A DNA stretch of 64,000 nt from positions 558,001 to 622,000 of the forward strand of contig NZ_CP046525.1 of NCBI RefSeq assembly GCF_021497965.1, written 5' to 3'. The position numbers were made by a program, and so were the translations under genes. Positions within the stretch are counted from its first letter, which is position 1. Each line of letters opens with the position of its first letter. This DNA is from Streptococcus infantis (GTDB lineage Bacteria > Bacillota > Bacilli > Lactobacillales > Streptococcaceae). Positions 1 through 8,112 of this stretch are shown here, piece by piece. The notes under the pieces were generated by a model. That model was not told where the DNA came from, did not search any database, and saw only the letters and a program-made list of their open reading frames with translations.

Positions 1-387
1 TTTACTCTTGCAGTAAACCGTACATTTAAGAGTCAAAATGGTGAACGTGAAGCTGATTTTATCAATGTCGTCATGTGGCGCCAACAGGCTGAAAACCTTG
101 CTAACTGGGCTAAAAAAGGCTCACTTATTGGGGTGACAGGTCGTATTCAGACTCGTAGTTACGATAACCAGCAAGGACAACGTGTCTACGTGACTGAAGT
201 CGTAGCTGAGAATTTCCAAATGTTGGAAAGCCGTAGCGTACGTGAAGGTCAAACTGGTGGAACTCATTCTGCACCAAGTTCAAACTATTCATCACCTACA
301 CAATCAGCACCTGACTTTTCACGTGATGAAAATCCATTTGGAACAACAAATCCATTGGATATTTCAGACGATGATTTACCATTCTAA
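1..387 (+). CDS. ssb: Single-stranded DNA-binding protein, 5' end cut by window
   Basis: SSB coats single-stranded DNA during replication, repair and recombination and recruits partners through its C-terminal tip. The reading frame is open from base 1, so the start lies outside the window. The visible part begins in the OB fold (FTLAVNR, then [17 protein letters not shown] and [20 protein letters not shown]), followed by a Gln/Ser/Thr-rich linker. It ends in the acidic tip DDDLPF, the usual SSB partner-binding motif. It is followed after 32 bases by rpsR, the classic rpsF-ssb-rpsR order, and rpsF would lie just outside. About 25 or more N-terminal residues are missing. Confidence 0.96.
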   Translation, partial: FTLAVNRTFKSQNGEREADFINVVMWRQQAENLANWAKKGSLIGVTGRIQTRSYDNQQGQRVYVTEVVAENFQMLESRSVREGQTGGTHSAPSSNYSSPTQSAPDFSRDENPFGTTNPLDISDDDLPF

Positions 388-419
388 TGGACAATTAATA
401 CTATAAAGGAGAGAAAAAC

Positions 420-659
420 ATGGCTCAACAACGTCGTGGCGGATTCAAACGCCGTAAAAAAGTTGATTACATCGCAGCAAACAAAATTGAATATGTTGAT
501 TACAAAGATACTGAGCTTCTTAGCCGTTTCGTTTCAGAACGTGGGAAAATCCTTCCACGTCGTGTAACTGGAACTTCAGCTAAAAACCAACGTAAAGTAA
601 CAACAGCTATCAAACGCGCTCGCGTAATGGCTTTGATGCCTTTCGTAAACGAAGATTAA
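420..659 (+). CDS. rpsR: 30S ribosomal protein S18
   Basis: S18 is a small basic protein of the 30S platform that binds 16S rRNA together with S6. The 79-residue length is normal for the family. The N-terminus ([23 protein letters not shown]) and the core ([25 protein letters not shown]) are typical, and it lacks the zinc-binding cysteines found in some S18 paralogues. A ribosome-binding site (AAAGGAGAG) lies just before the ATG. It is the last gene of the rpsF-ssb-rpsR operon and is followed at once by a strong terminator. Confidence 0.98.
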   Translation: MAQQRRGGFKRRKKVDYIAANKIEYVDYKDTELLSRFVSERGKILPRRVTGTSAKNQRKVTTAIKRARVMALMPFVNED

Positions 660-662
660 AGA

Positions 663-687
663 AAAGACCCTTATGGGTCTTTTTTTC
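663..687 (+). terminator. Terminator of the ssb-rpsR operon
   Basis: The arms AAAGACCC and GGGTCTTT enclose the loop TTAT and run into a T tract. It begins four bases after the rpsR stop codon. Confidence 0.9.
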
Positions 688-800
688 AGGACCGGGTGGA
701 CCTCTTTTTCATGAGCTTGAAAATAAGAAAGCGAATTAAGACCCCAACGAGTCTTTTTTTAGGTCCAGGGGACCTCTTTTTCATGAGTTCAGCGAGTCAA
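688..800 (+). repeat. Intergenic repeat with GTCC-AGG-GGAC hairpins (two copies)
   Basis: Two related units lie in tandem. Each has a GGACCTCTTTTTCATGAG core (698-716 and 770-787) preceded by a short GC-rich hairpin. The second hairpin is AGGTCC-AGG-GGACCT at 761-775 and is followed by CTTTTT, so it could act as a terminator. Between them, AAGAC...GTCTTTTTTT (738-760) is another weak terminator-like hairpin. The first unit continues as CTTGAAAATAAGAAAGCGA, closely matched by CCTGAAAATAGAGAAGCGA at 28638-28656 after nadE. The origin of the repeat is unknown to me. Confidence 0.55.
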
Positions 801-871
801 GGCCCGGCTGTTTCCTTTTTTTCTCTATAAAGGTGCTATAATGATAGTAGGAATTTTTAAAGGAGTATCTT

Positions 872-1381
872 ATGAAGGGAAACGCTATTATTAGAAAAAT
901 GATTGAATCGGATATCCAACACCTGTCCCAAGGTTTTATCAATCAGGGTTGGCCTGGTAGAGAGGATAATTTAACTCGATACTTTAAGGAGCAAGAAAGT
1001 GGGGAGAGAGAAGTCTTAGTTGCAGAGGTTGAGAGTGCTGTAGCGGGCTACATTACCATTTTGCCTTCTGCTAAACATGGTCCTTTTGCAGAAATCTATC
1101 CAGAATTATCAGATTTCAATGTCTTTGAGCTTTTTCAAAATCAAGGTATTGGAAATCTCTTGATGGAAGAAGCGGAAAAACGAGTTAAACTCGTATCGGA
1201 TAAGGTTACGCTTGGTGTTGGGCTCCACTCAGGTTATGGACCTGCTCAGAGATTGTACATCAAACGAGGTTATATTCCAGATGGGACAGGTGTCTGGTAT
1301 CGAAATCAACCCTTGGAAATGAATGCAACTAGCCAAAATAATGATGATTTGGTTTTGTATCTAGTAAAGGAATTCGGATAA
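872..1381 (+). CDS. GNAT family N-acetyltransferase
   Basis: A predicted acetyl-CoA-dependent N-acetyltransferase with unknown substrate. The 169-residue protein has the GNAT layout: an N-terminal strand (AIIRKMIESDIQHLSQGF), a central strand (VLVAEVESAVAGYITIL) and the acetyl-CoA-binding motif A (NQGIGNLLMEEAEKRV, a Q/RxxGxG/A variant). It ends with PAQRLYIKRGYIPDG, the usual end of the fold. The start is set by AAAGGAGT nine bases upstream, and a -10 box (TATAAT, 837-842) suggests its own promoter after the rpsR terminators. Confidence 0.85.
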   Translation: MKGNAIIRKMIESDIQHLSQGFINQGWPGREDNLTRYFKEQESGEREVLVAEVESAVAGYITILPSAKHGPFAEIYPELSDFNVFELFQNQGIGNLLMEEAEKRVKLVSDKVTLGVGLHSGYGPAQRLYIKRGYIPDGTGVWYRNQPLEMNATSQNNDDLVLYLVKEFG

Positions 1382-1426
1382 GAGAAAAGGACTTTATTGG
1401 AGATGTGGGATTTGCCTACTTTATGG

Positions 1427-1432
1427 TATAAT
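1427..1432 (+). promoter_or_regulatory. Extended -10 promoter for the HAD-cyclophilin gene
   Basis: TATAAT is preceded by TGG, an extended -10 (TGn). No good -35 is present at the expected spacing. The ribosome-binding site AAAGGAGG follows before the ATG at 1462. Confidence 0.5.
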
Positions 1433-1461
1433 GGAAAGAGTGAATTAAAGGAGGTCTTACA

Positions 1462-2862
1462 ATGGATGCCAAGTTAAGATACAAGGCTAAGAAGATTAAG
1501 ATTATCTTTTTTGATATAGATGATACTTTACGAAATTCAAAGACTGGCTTTATTCCAAGCACTATTCCAACAGTGTTTCAACAATTACGCGAGAAGGGAA
1601 TCTTGACAGGAATTGCGACTGGTCGAGGCATATTTGGTGTTGTGCCAGAGATTCAGGAACTTAAGCCAGATTTTTTTGTGACCTTGAATGGTGCTTATAT
1701 TGAGGACAAAAAGGGCAATGTCATATATAGTAATAAAATTGCTAGAGATAAGGTTGAAGAGTATATTGCTTGGACTAAGGAGGTTGGGATTGACTACGGT
1801 TTAGTTGGTAGTCATGAGGCTAAACTATCTAGACGAACAGAAATGATTAGCCAGGCGATTGACCCGATTTATCCTGATTTAGAGGTGGACCCTGATTTTT
1901 ACCAAAAAGAAGATATTTATCAGATGTGGTCATTTGAGGATCAGGGAGATGACTTGACGTTGCCTGAAAGTTTAGCATCGACTTTACGTCTAGTTCGTTG
2001 GCATGAACATTCATCAGATGTTGTGCCGATTTCCGGTTCAAAAGCAGCTGGAGTTGCCAAGGTAGTTGACCAATTAGGTTTAAAACCTGAAAACGTCATG
2101 GTTTTTGGAGACGAACTTAACGATTTAGAACTCTTTGATTATGCAGGTATTAGTGTTGCTATGGGAATATCTCATGAGAAAATCAAAGAAAAAGCAGATT
2201 ATACTACAAAAACATTAGAAGAAGATGGCATTTTTGATGCCTTAGAAGGATTTGGTATGGTAGAAAAAGAATTACATTTTCCACAAGTAGACATTGAAGC
2301 AGTAGATGGTCCAATTGCGACTATTAAAACAAATCACGGAGATATGCGCATTAAGCTTTTCCCTGAGCATGCACCAAAAACAGTAGCCAACTTTATTGCT
2401 CTATCAAAAGATGGTTACTATGACGGTGTCATTTTTCACCGTATTATTAAAGACTTTATGATTCAAGGTGGAGACCCAACTGGTACTGGTATGGGTGGCG
2501 AGTCTATCTATGGTGAGTCATTTGAAGATGAATTTTCAGAAGAGCTTTACAATGTTCGCGGAGCTCTTTCTATGGCAAATGCTGGACCAAATACAAATGG
2601 TAGCCAGTTCTTTATCGTACAGAACCAACACTTGCCATATTCTAAGAAAGAAATTGCTCGTGGTGGCTGGCCAGAACCAATTGCGGAAATTTATGCTGAA
2701 CAAGGTGGAACTCCTCACCTAGACCGTCGTCACACAGTATTTGGTCAACTTGCGGATGAAGCTTCTTATGAAGTTCTGGATGCAATTGCAGGTGTCGAAA
2801 CAGGTGCAATGGACAAGCCAGTTGACGACGTAGTCATTGAAACTATTGAAATTGAGGACTAA
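1462..2862 (+). CDS. Fused Cof-type HAD hydrolase and cyclophilin peptidyl-prolyl isomerase
   Basis: A two-domain cytoplasmic protein of 466 residues. Residues about 10-265 form a HAD-IIB (Cof) phosphatase: motif I is DIDDT at 18-22, a TGR motif follows (IATGRG), and motif IV is GDELNDLELF. Residues about 280-466 are a cyclophilin domain with the catalytic-arginine motif FHRIIKDFMIQGGDPTGTG and the substrate-pocket segment GSQFFIVQN. No signal peptide is visible. This fusion is, to my knowledge, a recurring streptococcal arrangement. The phosphatase substrate is unknown. AAAGGAGG precedes the ATG, and the stop is one base before cvfD, so the two are probably translationally coupled. Confidence 0.92.
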   Translation: MDAKLRYKAKKIKIIFFDIDDTLRNSKTGFIPSTIPTVFQQLREKGILTGIATGRGIFGVVPEIQELKPDFFVTLNGAYIEDKKGNVIYSNKIARDKVEEYIAWTKEVGIDYGLVGSHEAKLSRRTEMISQAIDPIYPDLEVDPDFYQKEDIYQMWSFEDQGDDLTLPESLASTLRLVRWHEHSSDVVPISGSKAAGVAKVVDQLGLKPENVMVFGDELNDLELFDYAGISVAMGISHEKIKEKADYTTKTLEEDGIFDALEGFGMVEKELHFPQVDIEAVDGPIATIKTNHGDMRIKLFPEHAPKTVANFIALSKDGYYDGVIFHRIIKDFMIQGGDPTGTGMGGESIYGESFEDEFSEELYNVRGALSMANAGPNTNGSQFFIVQNQHLPYSKKEIARGGWPEPIAEIYAEQGGTPHLDRRHTVFGQLADEASYEVLDAIAGVETGAMDKPVDDVVIETIEIED

Positions 2863-2863
2863 A

Positions 2864-3226
2864 ATGAAAATCGGTGATAAGCTAAATGGCCGTATTACTG
2901 GGATTCAGCCCTATGGAGCTTTTGTTGAGTTAGAAACAGGAGTGACAGGACTGATTCATATCTCAGAGATTCGGACAGGATTTATCGAAAATATTTACGA
3001 AGTTTTAAAAATCGGTGATGAAGTCCAGGTACAGGTAGTAGATTTTGACGAATATACAGGAAAGGCTAGCCTTTCCATTCGTACCTTGGAAGAAGAAAAA
3101 CATCAACTTCCTAGACGAAGACGTTTTTCGAATGACCGCATCAAACATGGTTTTGCACCGCTTGGTCGCATGATGCCTATTTGGACTCGAGAAGCCTTGG
3201 AGCATTTAAAGAAAAACAGTAATTGA
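2864..3226 (+). CDS. cvfD: S1-domain RNA-binding protein CvfD (YugI / general stress protein 13 family)
   Basis: A 120-residue RNA-binding regulator. Residues 1-70 form one S1 domain (KIGDKLNGRITGIQPYGAFVE, then GLIHISEI and DEVQVQVVDFDEYTGKASLSIR). The tail is basic (QLPRRRRFSNDRIKHGF), as in the Bacillus YugI family. In pneumococcus the homologue CvfD is described as a pleiotropic post-transcriptional regulator. I place the start at the ATG one base after the previous stop, because the S1 fold begins there; a longer frame upstream only reads into the cyclophilin gene. It is probably coupled to the upstream fusion gene. Confidence 0.88.
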   Translation: MKIGDKLNGRITGIQPYGAFVELETGVTGLIHISEIRTGFIENIYEVLKIGDEVQVQVVDFDEYTGKASLSIRTLEEEKHQLPRRRRFSNDRIKHGFAPLGRMMPIWTREALEHLKKNSN

Positions 3227-3274
3227 TAAATTTCTAACCATCTTTGATGTTATTTAATTTGTGGCAATAGAAGT

Positions 3275-4024
3275 ATGAACGAAGAACAATTATTAAAATC
3301 AGGAGAGCGCATTAACCAACTCTTCTCTACAGATATCAAGATTATTCAAAATAGAGAGGTTTTCAGCTATTCAGTGGATAGTGTTCTCCTGTCTCGTTTT
3401 CCTCGTTTTCCTAAAAATGGGTTGATAGTGGATTTCTGTGCAGGTAATGGAGCTGTTGGACTATTTGCCAGTAGTCGTACCAAGGCTAAAATTCTCTCTG
3501 TAGAAATCCAAGAACGCCTAGCTGATATGGCTGAACGGTCGGTTCGTTTAAATGGCTTAGAAGAGCAGATGCAGGTTATTTGTGATGATTTGAAAAATAT
3601 GCCTAGCTACATTCAGGGGAGCAAGGTCGATTTGATTTTGTGCAACCCTCCCTATTTTAAGGTGGACGCAAATTCTAATCTGAACGAAAGCGAACACTAC
3701 TTATTGGCTCGGCACGAAATTACGACCAATCTAAAAGAAATTTGTCGTAGTGCCCAAAGTATACTCAAATCTAACGGGCGTCTAGCCATGGTTCATCGTC
3801 CTGATCGTTTGTTAGATATTTTAGAAACCCTTCAACAACACAATTTAGCTCCAAAGCGGCTGCAATTTGTCTACCCTAAACGGGAAAAGGAAGCCAATAT
3901 GCTTTTGATTGAGGCTATCAAAGACGGCTCCACTAGTGGCTTTAAGGTTTTACCACCACTCATTGTTCATAATAGTGATGGTTCCTACACACCAGAAATT
4001 CAAGAGATTTATTATGGATCATAA
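3275..4024 (+). CDS. trmN6: tRNA1(Val) adenine-37 N6-methyltransferase family protein
   Basis: A class I SAM-dependent methyltransferase of 249 residues, predicted to methylate adenine 37 of a tRNA. The opening ([34 protein letters not shown]) is typical of the YfiC/TrmN6 group. The SAM-binding loop is [14 protein letters not shown], and the NPPY catalytic motif ([10 protein letters not shown]) marks N6-adenine methylation. The last 11 bases overlap the GIY-YIG gene, a pairing common in Firmicutes. No strong ribosome-binding site is visible before the ATG, and it probably shares the cvfD transcript (48-base gap). Confidence 0.88.
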   Translation: MNEEQLLKSGERINQLFSTDIKIIQNREVFSYSVDSVLLSRFPRFPKNGLIVDFCAGNGAVGLFASSRTKAKILSVEIQERLADMAERSVRLNGLEEQMQVICDDLKNMPSYIQGSKVDLILCNPPYFKVDANSNLNESEHYLLARHEITTNLKEICRSAQSILKSNGRLAMVHRPDRLLDILETLQQHNLAPKRLQFVYPKREKEANMLLIEAIKDGSTSGFKVLPPLIVHNSDGSYTPEIQEIYYGS

Positions 4025-4298
4025 GGCTTATATGTATGTGGTTGAGTGCCGTGATGGTTCCTACTATACAGGCTATACAACAGATGTGAAGAAACGAGTT
4101 GCTGTCCACAATAGTGGTAAAGGTGCCAAGTATACACGAGCTCGTTTGCCGGTAACACTTATCTATGTAGAAGGTTTTGATAGTAAGGAAGAGGCCATGT
4201 CTGCTGAAGCTCTTTTCAAGCGCAAGACACGTATGCAAAAAGAACATTATCTCAAAGAGTATCAAAATAGAAATTTAGTCGATACTTTTGACATGTAG
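4014..4298 (+). CDS. GIY-YIG nuclease-fold protein (UPF0213 family)
   Basis: A 94-residue stand-alone GIY-YIG domain of the YazA/UPF0213 type. The two strands appear as [17 protein letters not shown], followed by the arginine helix ([23 protein letters not shown]) and the conserved acidic region ([22 protein letters not shown]). Family members are presumed nucleases but no cellular role is established. The ATG lies inside the end of the tRNA methylase gene, with its 11-base overlap pointing to coupled translation. A longer frame starting upstream would only read through the methylase gene. Confidence 0.88.
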   Translation: MDHKAYMYVVECRDGSYYTGYTTDVKKRVAVHNSGKGAKYTRARLPVTLIYVEGFDSKEEAMSAEALFKRKTRMQKEHYLKEYQNRNLVDTFDM

Positions 4299-4299
4299 C

Positions 4300-4327
4300 G
4301 AGGAGTCATTTGACTCCTCTTATTTTT
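4300..4327 (+). terminator. Terminator after the GIY-YIG gene
   Basis: Arms GAGGAGTCA and TGACTCCTC with a two-base TT centre, followed by TTATTTTT. The T tract overlaps the -35 box of the ppaC promoter. Confidence 0.85.
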
Positions 4328-4354
4328 GTCAAAAATTGAAAAAAATGCTACAAT
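4326..4354 (+). promoter_or_regulatory. ppaC promoter
   Basis: TTGTCA (4326-4331), 17-base spacer and TACAAT (4349-4354), with TGC directly before the -10 (extended -10). It begins in the T tract of the preceding terminator. Confidence 0.65.
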
Positions 4355-4382
4355 AAAGAGAATAAAGAAACGAGGTATTATC

Positions 4383-5318
4383 ATGTCTAAGATTCTAGTA
4401 TTTGGTCACCAAAATCCAGATTCAGATGCTATCGGTTCATCTGTAGCCTTTGCTTATCTTGCAAAAGAAGCTTATGGTTTGGATACTGAAGCAGTGGCTC
4501 TAGGTACTCCAAATGAAGAAACAGCTTTCGTATTGGACTATTTTGGTGTGGAAGCACCACGCGTGATTACATCAGTTAAAGCAGAAGGTGCAGAGCAAGT
4601 CATCTTAACGGACCACAATGAATTCCAACAATCAGTATCAGATATCGCTGAAGTAGAAGTTTATGGTGTTGTGGACCACCACCGTGTGGCTAACTTTGAA
4701 ACGGCGAGCCCACTTTATATGCGCTTGGAGCCAGTTGGATCAGCATCTTCTATCGTATACCGCATGTTCAAAGAACATGGTGTAACAGTGCCAAAAGAAA
4801 TCGCAGGTTTGATGCTTTCAGGTTTGATTTCAGATACCCTTCTTTTGAAATCTCCAACTACCCACCCATCTGATAAAGTGATTGCACCTGAATTGGCTGA
4901 ATTGGCTGGTGTTAACTTGGAAGAATACGGTCTTGCAATGCTCAAGGCTGGTACAAACTTAGCAAGCAAATCAGCAGAAGAATTAATTGACATCGATGCC
5001 AAGACTTTTGAATTGAACGGAAACAACGTTCGTGTGGCTCAAGTGAACACAGTTGATATTGCGGAAGTTTTGGAACGCCAAGCTGAAATCGAAGCAGCTA
5101 TCCAAGCCACAAATGCAGCTAACGGATACTCTGACTTTGTTTTGATGATTACAGACATCGTCAACTCAAACTCAGAAATTTTGGCTCTTGGTGCCAACAT
5201 GGACAAAGTTGAAGCAGCTTTCAACTTCAAACTTGAAAACAACCACGCTTTCCTTCCAGGTGCCGTTTCACGTAAGAAACAAGTGGTACCACAATTGACT
5301 GAAAGCTTTAATGCATAA
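4383..5318 (+). CDS. ppaC: Manganese-dependent inorganic pyrophosphatase (family II)
   Basis: Hydrolyses pyrophosphate to two phosphates in the cytoplasm, pulling biosynthetic reactions forward. The 311-residue protein is a DHH phosphoesterase: metal-binding motifs [14 protein letters not shown] near the start, VILTDHNEF, and the DHH motif [10 protein letters not shown]. The C-terminal DHHA2 domain ends in [13 protein letters not shown], containing the active-site SRKKQ motif. The start is the ATG at 4383, after AACGAGGT; an upstream frame extension of 19 residues is rejected because it overlaps the promoter and lacks homology. It is monocistronic, between two terminators. Confidence 0.97.
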   Translation: MSKILVFGHQNPDSDAIGSSVAFAYLAKEAYGLDTEAVALGTPNEETAFVLDYFGVEAPRVITSVKAEGAEQVILTDHNEFQQSVSDIAEVEVYGVVDHHRVANFETASPLYMRLEPVGSASSIVYRMFKEHGVTVPKEIAGLMLSGLISDTLLLKSPTTHPSDKVIAPELAELAGVNLEEYGLAMLKAGTNLASKSAEELIDIDAKTFELNGNNVRVAQVNTVDIAEVLERQAEIEAAIQATNAANGYSDFVLMITDIVNSNSEILALGANMDKVEAAFNFKLENNHAFLPGAVSRKKQVVPQLTESFNA

Positions 5319-5342
5319 TGATAGGTGGGGAAACCCATCGTT

Positions 5343-5367
5343 AAAAGGAGTTTCGACTCCTTTTTTG
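5343..5367 (+). terminator. ppaC terminator
   Basis: Arms AAAAGGAGT and ACTCCTTTT with a TTCG tetraloop, then TT. It lies 25 bases after the ppaC stop. Confidence 0.88.
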
Positions 5368-5380
5368 CTAGGAGAGAAGT

Positions 5381-5893
5381 ATGTTAGAAAATGGTGATTT
5401 AATCTTAGTGAAAGATAGTTCGGATATAGGGCAAGCCATCCAGGAATCTACTGGCAACTATAGCCATGTGGCCATTTTTTTAGACGGTTTCATCTATCAT
5501 GCAACTACGGAAGGTGGTGTCATTGTCCAATCCCCTGAAGATTTCTTTGAAGCTGAGAAGGTCTATGACCTTTATCACTATGCGGAGATTGATTGTACAG
5601 AAGTCAAAAAGCGGGTAGAGAGCCACTTGGGTGCACCCTATAATGTTTCCTTTTACCCAGATGGGGATGGTTTCTATTGCTCTCAATTTATTGCAGACAT
5701 TCTACCTATTTTTGAGACCATTCCTATGAAGTTTGGGGATGATACACAGGAAATCAGTGATTTCTGGAGTGAATATTATAGAGAACTAGGACTCCCTGTA
5801 CCTCTGAATCAGCCTGGCACTAATCCGAGTCAATTAGCAACATCACCACTTTTAGTTTGTAAAGAAAGGAATCTTTATGATTCAGATTTTTAA
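5381..5893 (+). CDS. YiiX/YebB-like permuted NlpC/P60 family protein
   Basis: A 170-residue protein of the circularly permuted papain-like (YiiX) group, probably a cysteine hydrolase on an unknown amide substrate. The histidine motif is near the N-terminus (NYSHVAIFLDGFIYHATTEGGV) and the cysteine motif follows later (DGFYCSQFIADIL), the permuted order. No signal peptide is visible, so it should be cytoplasmic. AGGAGAG precedes the ATG. The last 17 bases overlap the next gene, so the two are likely co-translated. Confidence 0.75.
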   Translation: MLENGDLILVKDSSDIGQAIQESTGNYSHVAIFLDGFIYHATTEGGVIVQSPEDFFEAEKVYDLYHYAEIDCTEVKKRVESHLGAPYNVSFYPDGDGFYCSQFIADILPIFETIPMKFGDDTQEISDFWSEYYRELGLPVPLNQPGTNPSQLATSPLLVCKERNLYDSDF

Positions 5894-6527
5894 TCCATCT
5901 CGTTTGACACGACAACCATTCTTTAGAGATTTGGTTGACTATCTTGATCAGCATGATGATGTTATTCTTCGTGAAATCAAGGCTCAGTTTCCAGGGGTTG
6001 CAGTTGACAAGCACTTGGAAGAATATATTAAAGCTGGTTTCATCCTTCGAGAAAACAAACGCTATTATCTCAATCTCCCATTTCTAGAATCTACAAATTC
6101 TATTGAACTAGACCAGGAAGTCTTTGTAAGAGATGATAGTCCCATCTATCAAGAAATATTGGAGAAAGATTTTCAGACTGAATTGCGCAATCAAACCAAT
6201 GCAGCTATACTGGAAGAGTATACGGATTTTGCTAGGGAAAAGATGACCTTGTCTAATTACTTTTATAAGGTTAAGCACCAGTATCCGCTGACAGAAGATC
6301 AGCAGAAACTCTATGCTGTTTTGGGGGATGTCAATCCTGAGTATGCCCTTAAGTATATGACAACATTCTTGCTTAAATTTCTCAAAAAAGACCAGCTTAT
6401 GCAGAAACGTCGTGATATCTTTGTCGATAGTTTAGTTTTGTTAGGCTACATCGTTCAAAATGTAGATGGGAAATATGAGTTGGCTGTGGAATTTGATAAA
6501 GAACGCTTCATCTTTATAAAAAGATAA
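5877..6527 (+). CDS. DUF1803 family protein
   Basis: A conserved streptococcal protein of 216 residues and unknown function, matching DUF1803 by its opening (MIQIFNPSRLTRQPFFRDLVDYL) and the NKRYYLNLPF segment. It is soluble and acidic, with no signal peptide or membrane segment. The N-terminal 70 residues (phase LREIKAQFPGVAVDKHLEEYIKAGFILRE) look like a winged-helix fold, which is inference only. The ATG lies inside the end of the YiiX-like gene behind AAAGAAAGGA. A bidirectional terminator follows. Confidence 0.7.
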   Translation: MIQIFNPSRLTRQPFFRDLVDYLDQHDDVILREIKAQFPGVAVDKHLEEYIKAGFILRENKRYYLNLPFLESTNSIELDQEVFVRDDSPIYQEILEKDFQTELRNQTNAAILEEYTDFAREKMTLSNYFYKVKHQYPLTEDQQKLYAVLGDVNPEYALKYMTTFLLKFLKKDQLMQKRRDIFVDSLVLLGYIVQNVDGKYELAVEFDKERFIFIKR

Positions 6528-6555
6528 AGGCTAGGAAATTTCCTAGCCTTCTTTT
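6527..6555. terminator. Bidirectional terminator between the DUF1803 gene and murE
   Basis: A perfect palindrome: AAGGCTAGGAAA joined to TTTCCTAGCCTT, followed by CTTTTAATTT on the plus strand. Convergent genes flank it on both sides. Confidence 0.85.
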
Positions 6556-6561
6556 AATTTA

Positions 6562-8007
6562 TTATAGATAACGTTCTGCGATAGTTGCATCTCCAGGATA
6601 GTCTTCCTTTTTGCCTTGGACAATTTGGTAGCAATCAGCTCCTTTACCAGCGATAATCACAGCGTCCAGTTCTTGACTTGTAACAGACATAGCAGCCTTG
6701 ATAGCTTGCTCGCGATCGACAATCTTTTCAACTGGATGATGGATATAGCTACTGATTTCATCTGCAATATCCATTGGATCTTCGTAGTTTGGATCATCAG
6801 CTGTTAGAAAGACTTGAATTTCAGGATGTTGATCGAGGAGAAGTCCAAAGTCCTTACGACGGCTTTCTCCCTTGTTTCCAGTCGAACCAAGGACTAAAGC
6901 AATCTTTCCAGTTTGATGAGTTTCAACGACAGAAATAAGTTTTTTAAGACTGTCACCATTGTGGGCGTAGTCGATGAAAACTTTTGCACCATTTTTCTGA
7001 GTGAGAACTTCCATACGACCAGGTACGCGAGTAGTCGCAATCCCTTTTTTGATGTCTTCAAGACTAGCACCTAGACGAAGACAGGCAAGTCCTGCAGCGA
7101 CAGCATTTTCTTGGTTGAAGTGCCCAATCAACTGGATGTCATAGTCTCCAGCTAATTTACCAGTAGCTGAGAAGCTAAAGGCTTTAGAGTTTTCAATTTG
7201 ATTACTTGATTGGCTACCGTAGAAGTCATGGTCTTGGTTCTCAACTTGTTCTTTCAGAACAGAGAAGTGATCCATATCGCTATTAATGACAACTGCTCGA
7301 CTATTTTTCATCAAGAGACGCTTGTGATAGAAATAATCTTCAAAGGTCGGATGCTCAATAGGACCAATATGGTCAGGGCTAATGTTGAGGAAAACTCCTA
7401 CATCGAAAGTCAGGCCGTAAACCCGTTTCACCAAGTAGGCTTGGCTGGATACTTCCATAATAAGATGAGTTCTTCCATTATCAACTGCCTGGGCCATCAT
7501 CTCAAAGAGATCAATGCTTTCAGGAGTTGTTAGAGCAGATTTAAAGAAAGTCTTACCGTCCAAAGTCGTGTTCATGGTTGACAACATAGCTGGACGATAT
7601 TCTTGATTTAAGATGTTATAAGCAAAGTAAGCTGCCGTTGTTTTTCCTTTAGTCCCAGTGAAAGCAAGTAATTTTAATTTCTCTTGAGGGTTGCCATAAA
7701 ACTCCATGGCAATCAAACTCATGGCTTTCTTAATATCGCTAACGACAATAACGGGAATACCGACTTCATAGTCCTGTTCTGCTACATACCAACCAAGACC
7801 TTGTGCAATTGCTGAAAGGAGAAATTCTTTTTTGAAGGCTGCTCCTTTGACAAAAAAGAGACTATTTTCTTGAGCTTTTCGGCTATCGTAGCAGATGCTA
7901 TCAAAAACGACATCATTGTGATAATAATGGTAATGTCCTTGGTCAATAATCTCGCGGAAGAGACTATCTTTCTTCAAAATATCTAATACGGTTTCAATCT
8001 TTATCAT
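6562..8007 (-). CDS. murE: UDP-MurNAc-L-Ala-D-Glu--L-lysine ligase
   Basis: Adds L-lysine to the UDP-MurNAc dipeptide in peptidoglycan precursor synthesis (cytoplasm, ATP-dependent). The 481 residues hold the three Mur-ligase domains. The ATP loop is TGTKGKTT at 117-124, with the central motif [13 protein letters not shown] and [18 protein letters not shown]. The C-terminal specificity loop reads DDPNYEDP in place of the DNPR of diaminopimelate-adding enzymes, which fits lysine addition. The start codon has no ribosome-binding site; the -10 box at 8015-8020 puts transcription start one base before the ATG (see findings). It is divergent from ytgP. Confidence 0.96.
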   Translation of the reverse strand: MIKIETVLDILKKDSLFREIIDQGHYHYYHNDVVFDSICYDSRKAQENSLFFVKGAAFKKEFLLSAIAQGLGWYVAEQDYEVGIPVIVVSDIKKAMSLIAMEFYGNPQEKLKLLAFTGTKGKTTAAYFAYNILNQEYRPAMLSTMNTTLDGKTFFKSALTTPESIDLFEMMAQAVDNGRTHLIMEVSSQAYLVKRVYGLTFDVGVFLNISPDHIGPIEHPTFEDYFYHKRLLMKNSRAVVINSDMDHFSVLKEQVENQDHDFYGSQSSNQIENSKAFSFSATGKLAGDYDIQLIGHFNQENAVAAGLACLRLGASLEDIKKGIATTRVPGRMEVLTQKNGAKVFIDYAHNGDSLKKLISVVETHQTGKIALVLGSTGNKGESRRKDFGLLLDQHPEIQVFLTADDPNYEDPMDIADEISSYIHHPVEKIVDREQAIKAAMSVTSQELDAVIIAGKGADCYQIVQGKKEDYPGDATIAERYL

Positions 8008-8014
8008 ACTTTCT

Positions 8015-8043
8015 ATTGTAAACTGAAAGTCTGAATTTTACAA
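8015..8043 (-). promoter_or_regulatory. murE promoter, predicted leaderless
   Basis: Read on the minus strand: TTGTAA (8043-8038), a 17-base spacer, TACAAT (8020-8015). Start of transcription is expected near 8008, next to the ATG at 8007. Its -35 box overlaps the ytgP -35 box on the other strand. Confidence 0.6.
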
Positions 8044-8065
8044 GTAACAAGGAAAAGTTTATAAT
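8037..8065 (+). promoter_or_regulatory. ytgP promoter
   Basis: TTTACA (8037-8042), 17-base spacer, TATAAT (8060-8065). The -35 shares five bases with the murE -35 on the opposite strand, so RNA polymerase probably cannot occupy both at once. Confidence 0.6.
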
Positions 8066-8112
8066 GGAAGATAAGGAACATTTCCTAGTTATTAAAAATG
8101 AATGAGGAAGTT

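Noticed and set aside
3960-4265. Minus-strand frame across the GIY-YIG gene
   Set aside because: Shadow of the trmN6/GIY-YIG coding regions; no start signal or motif.
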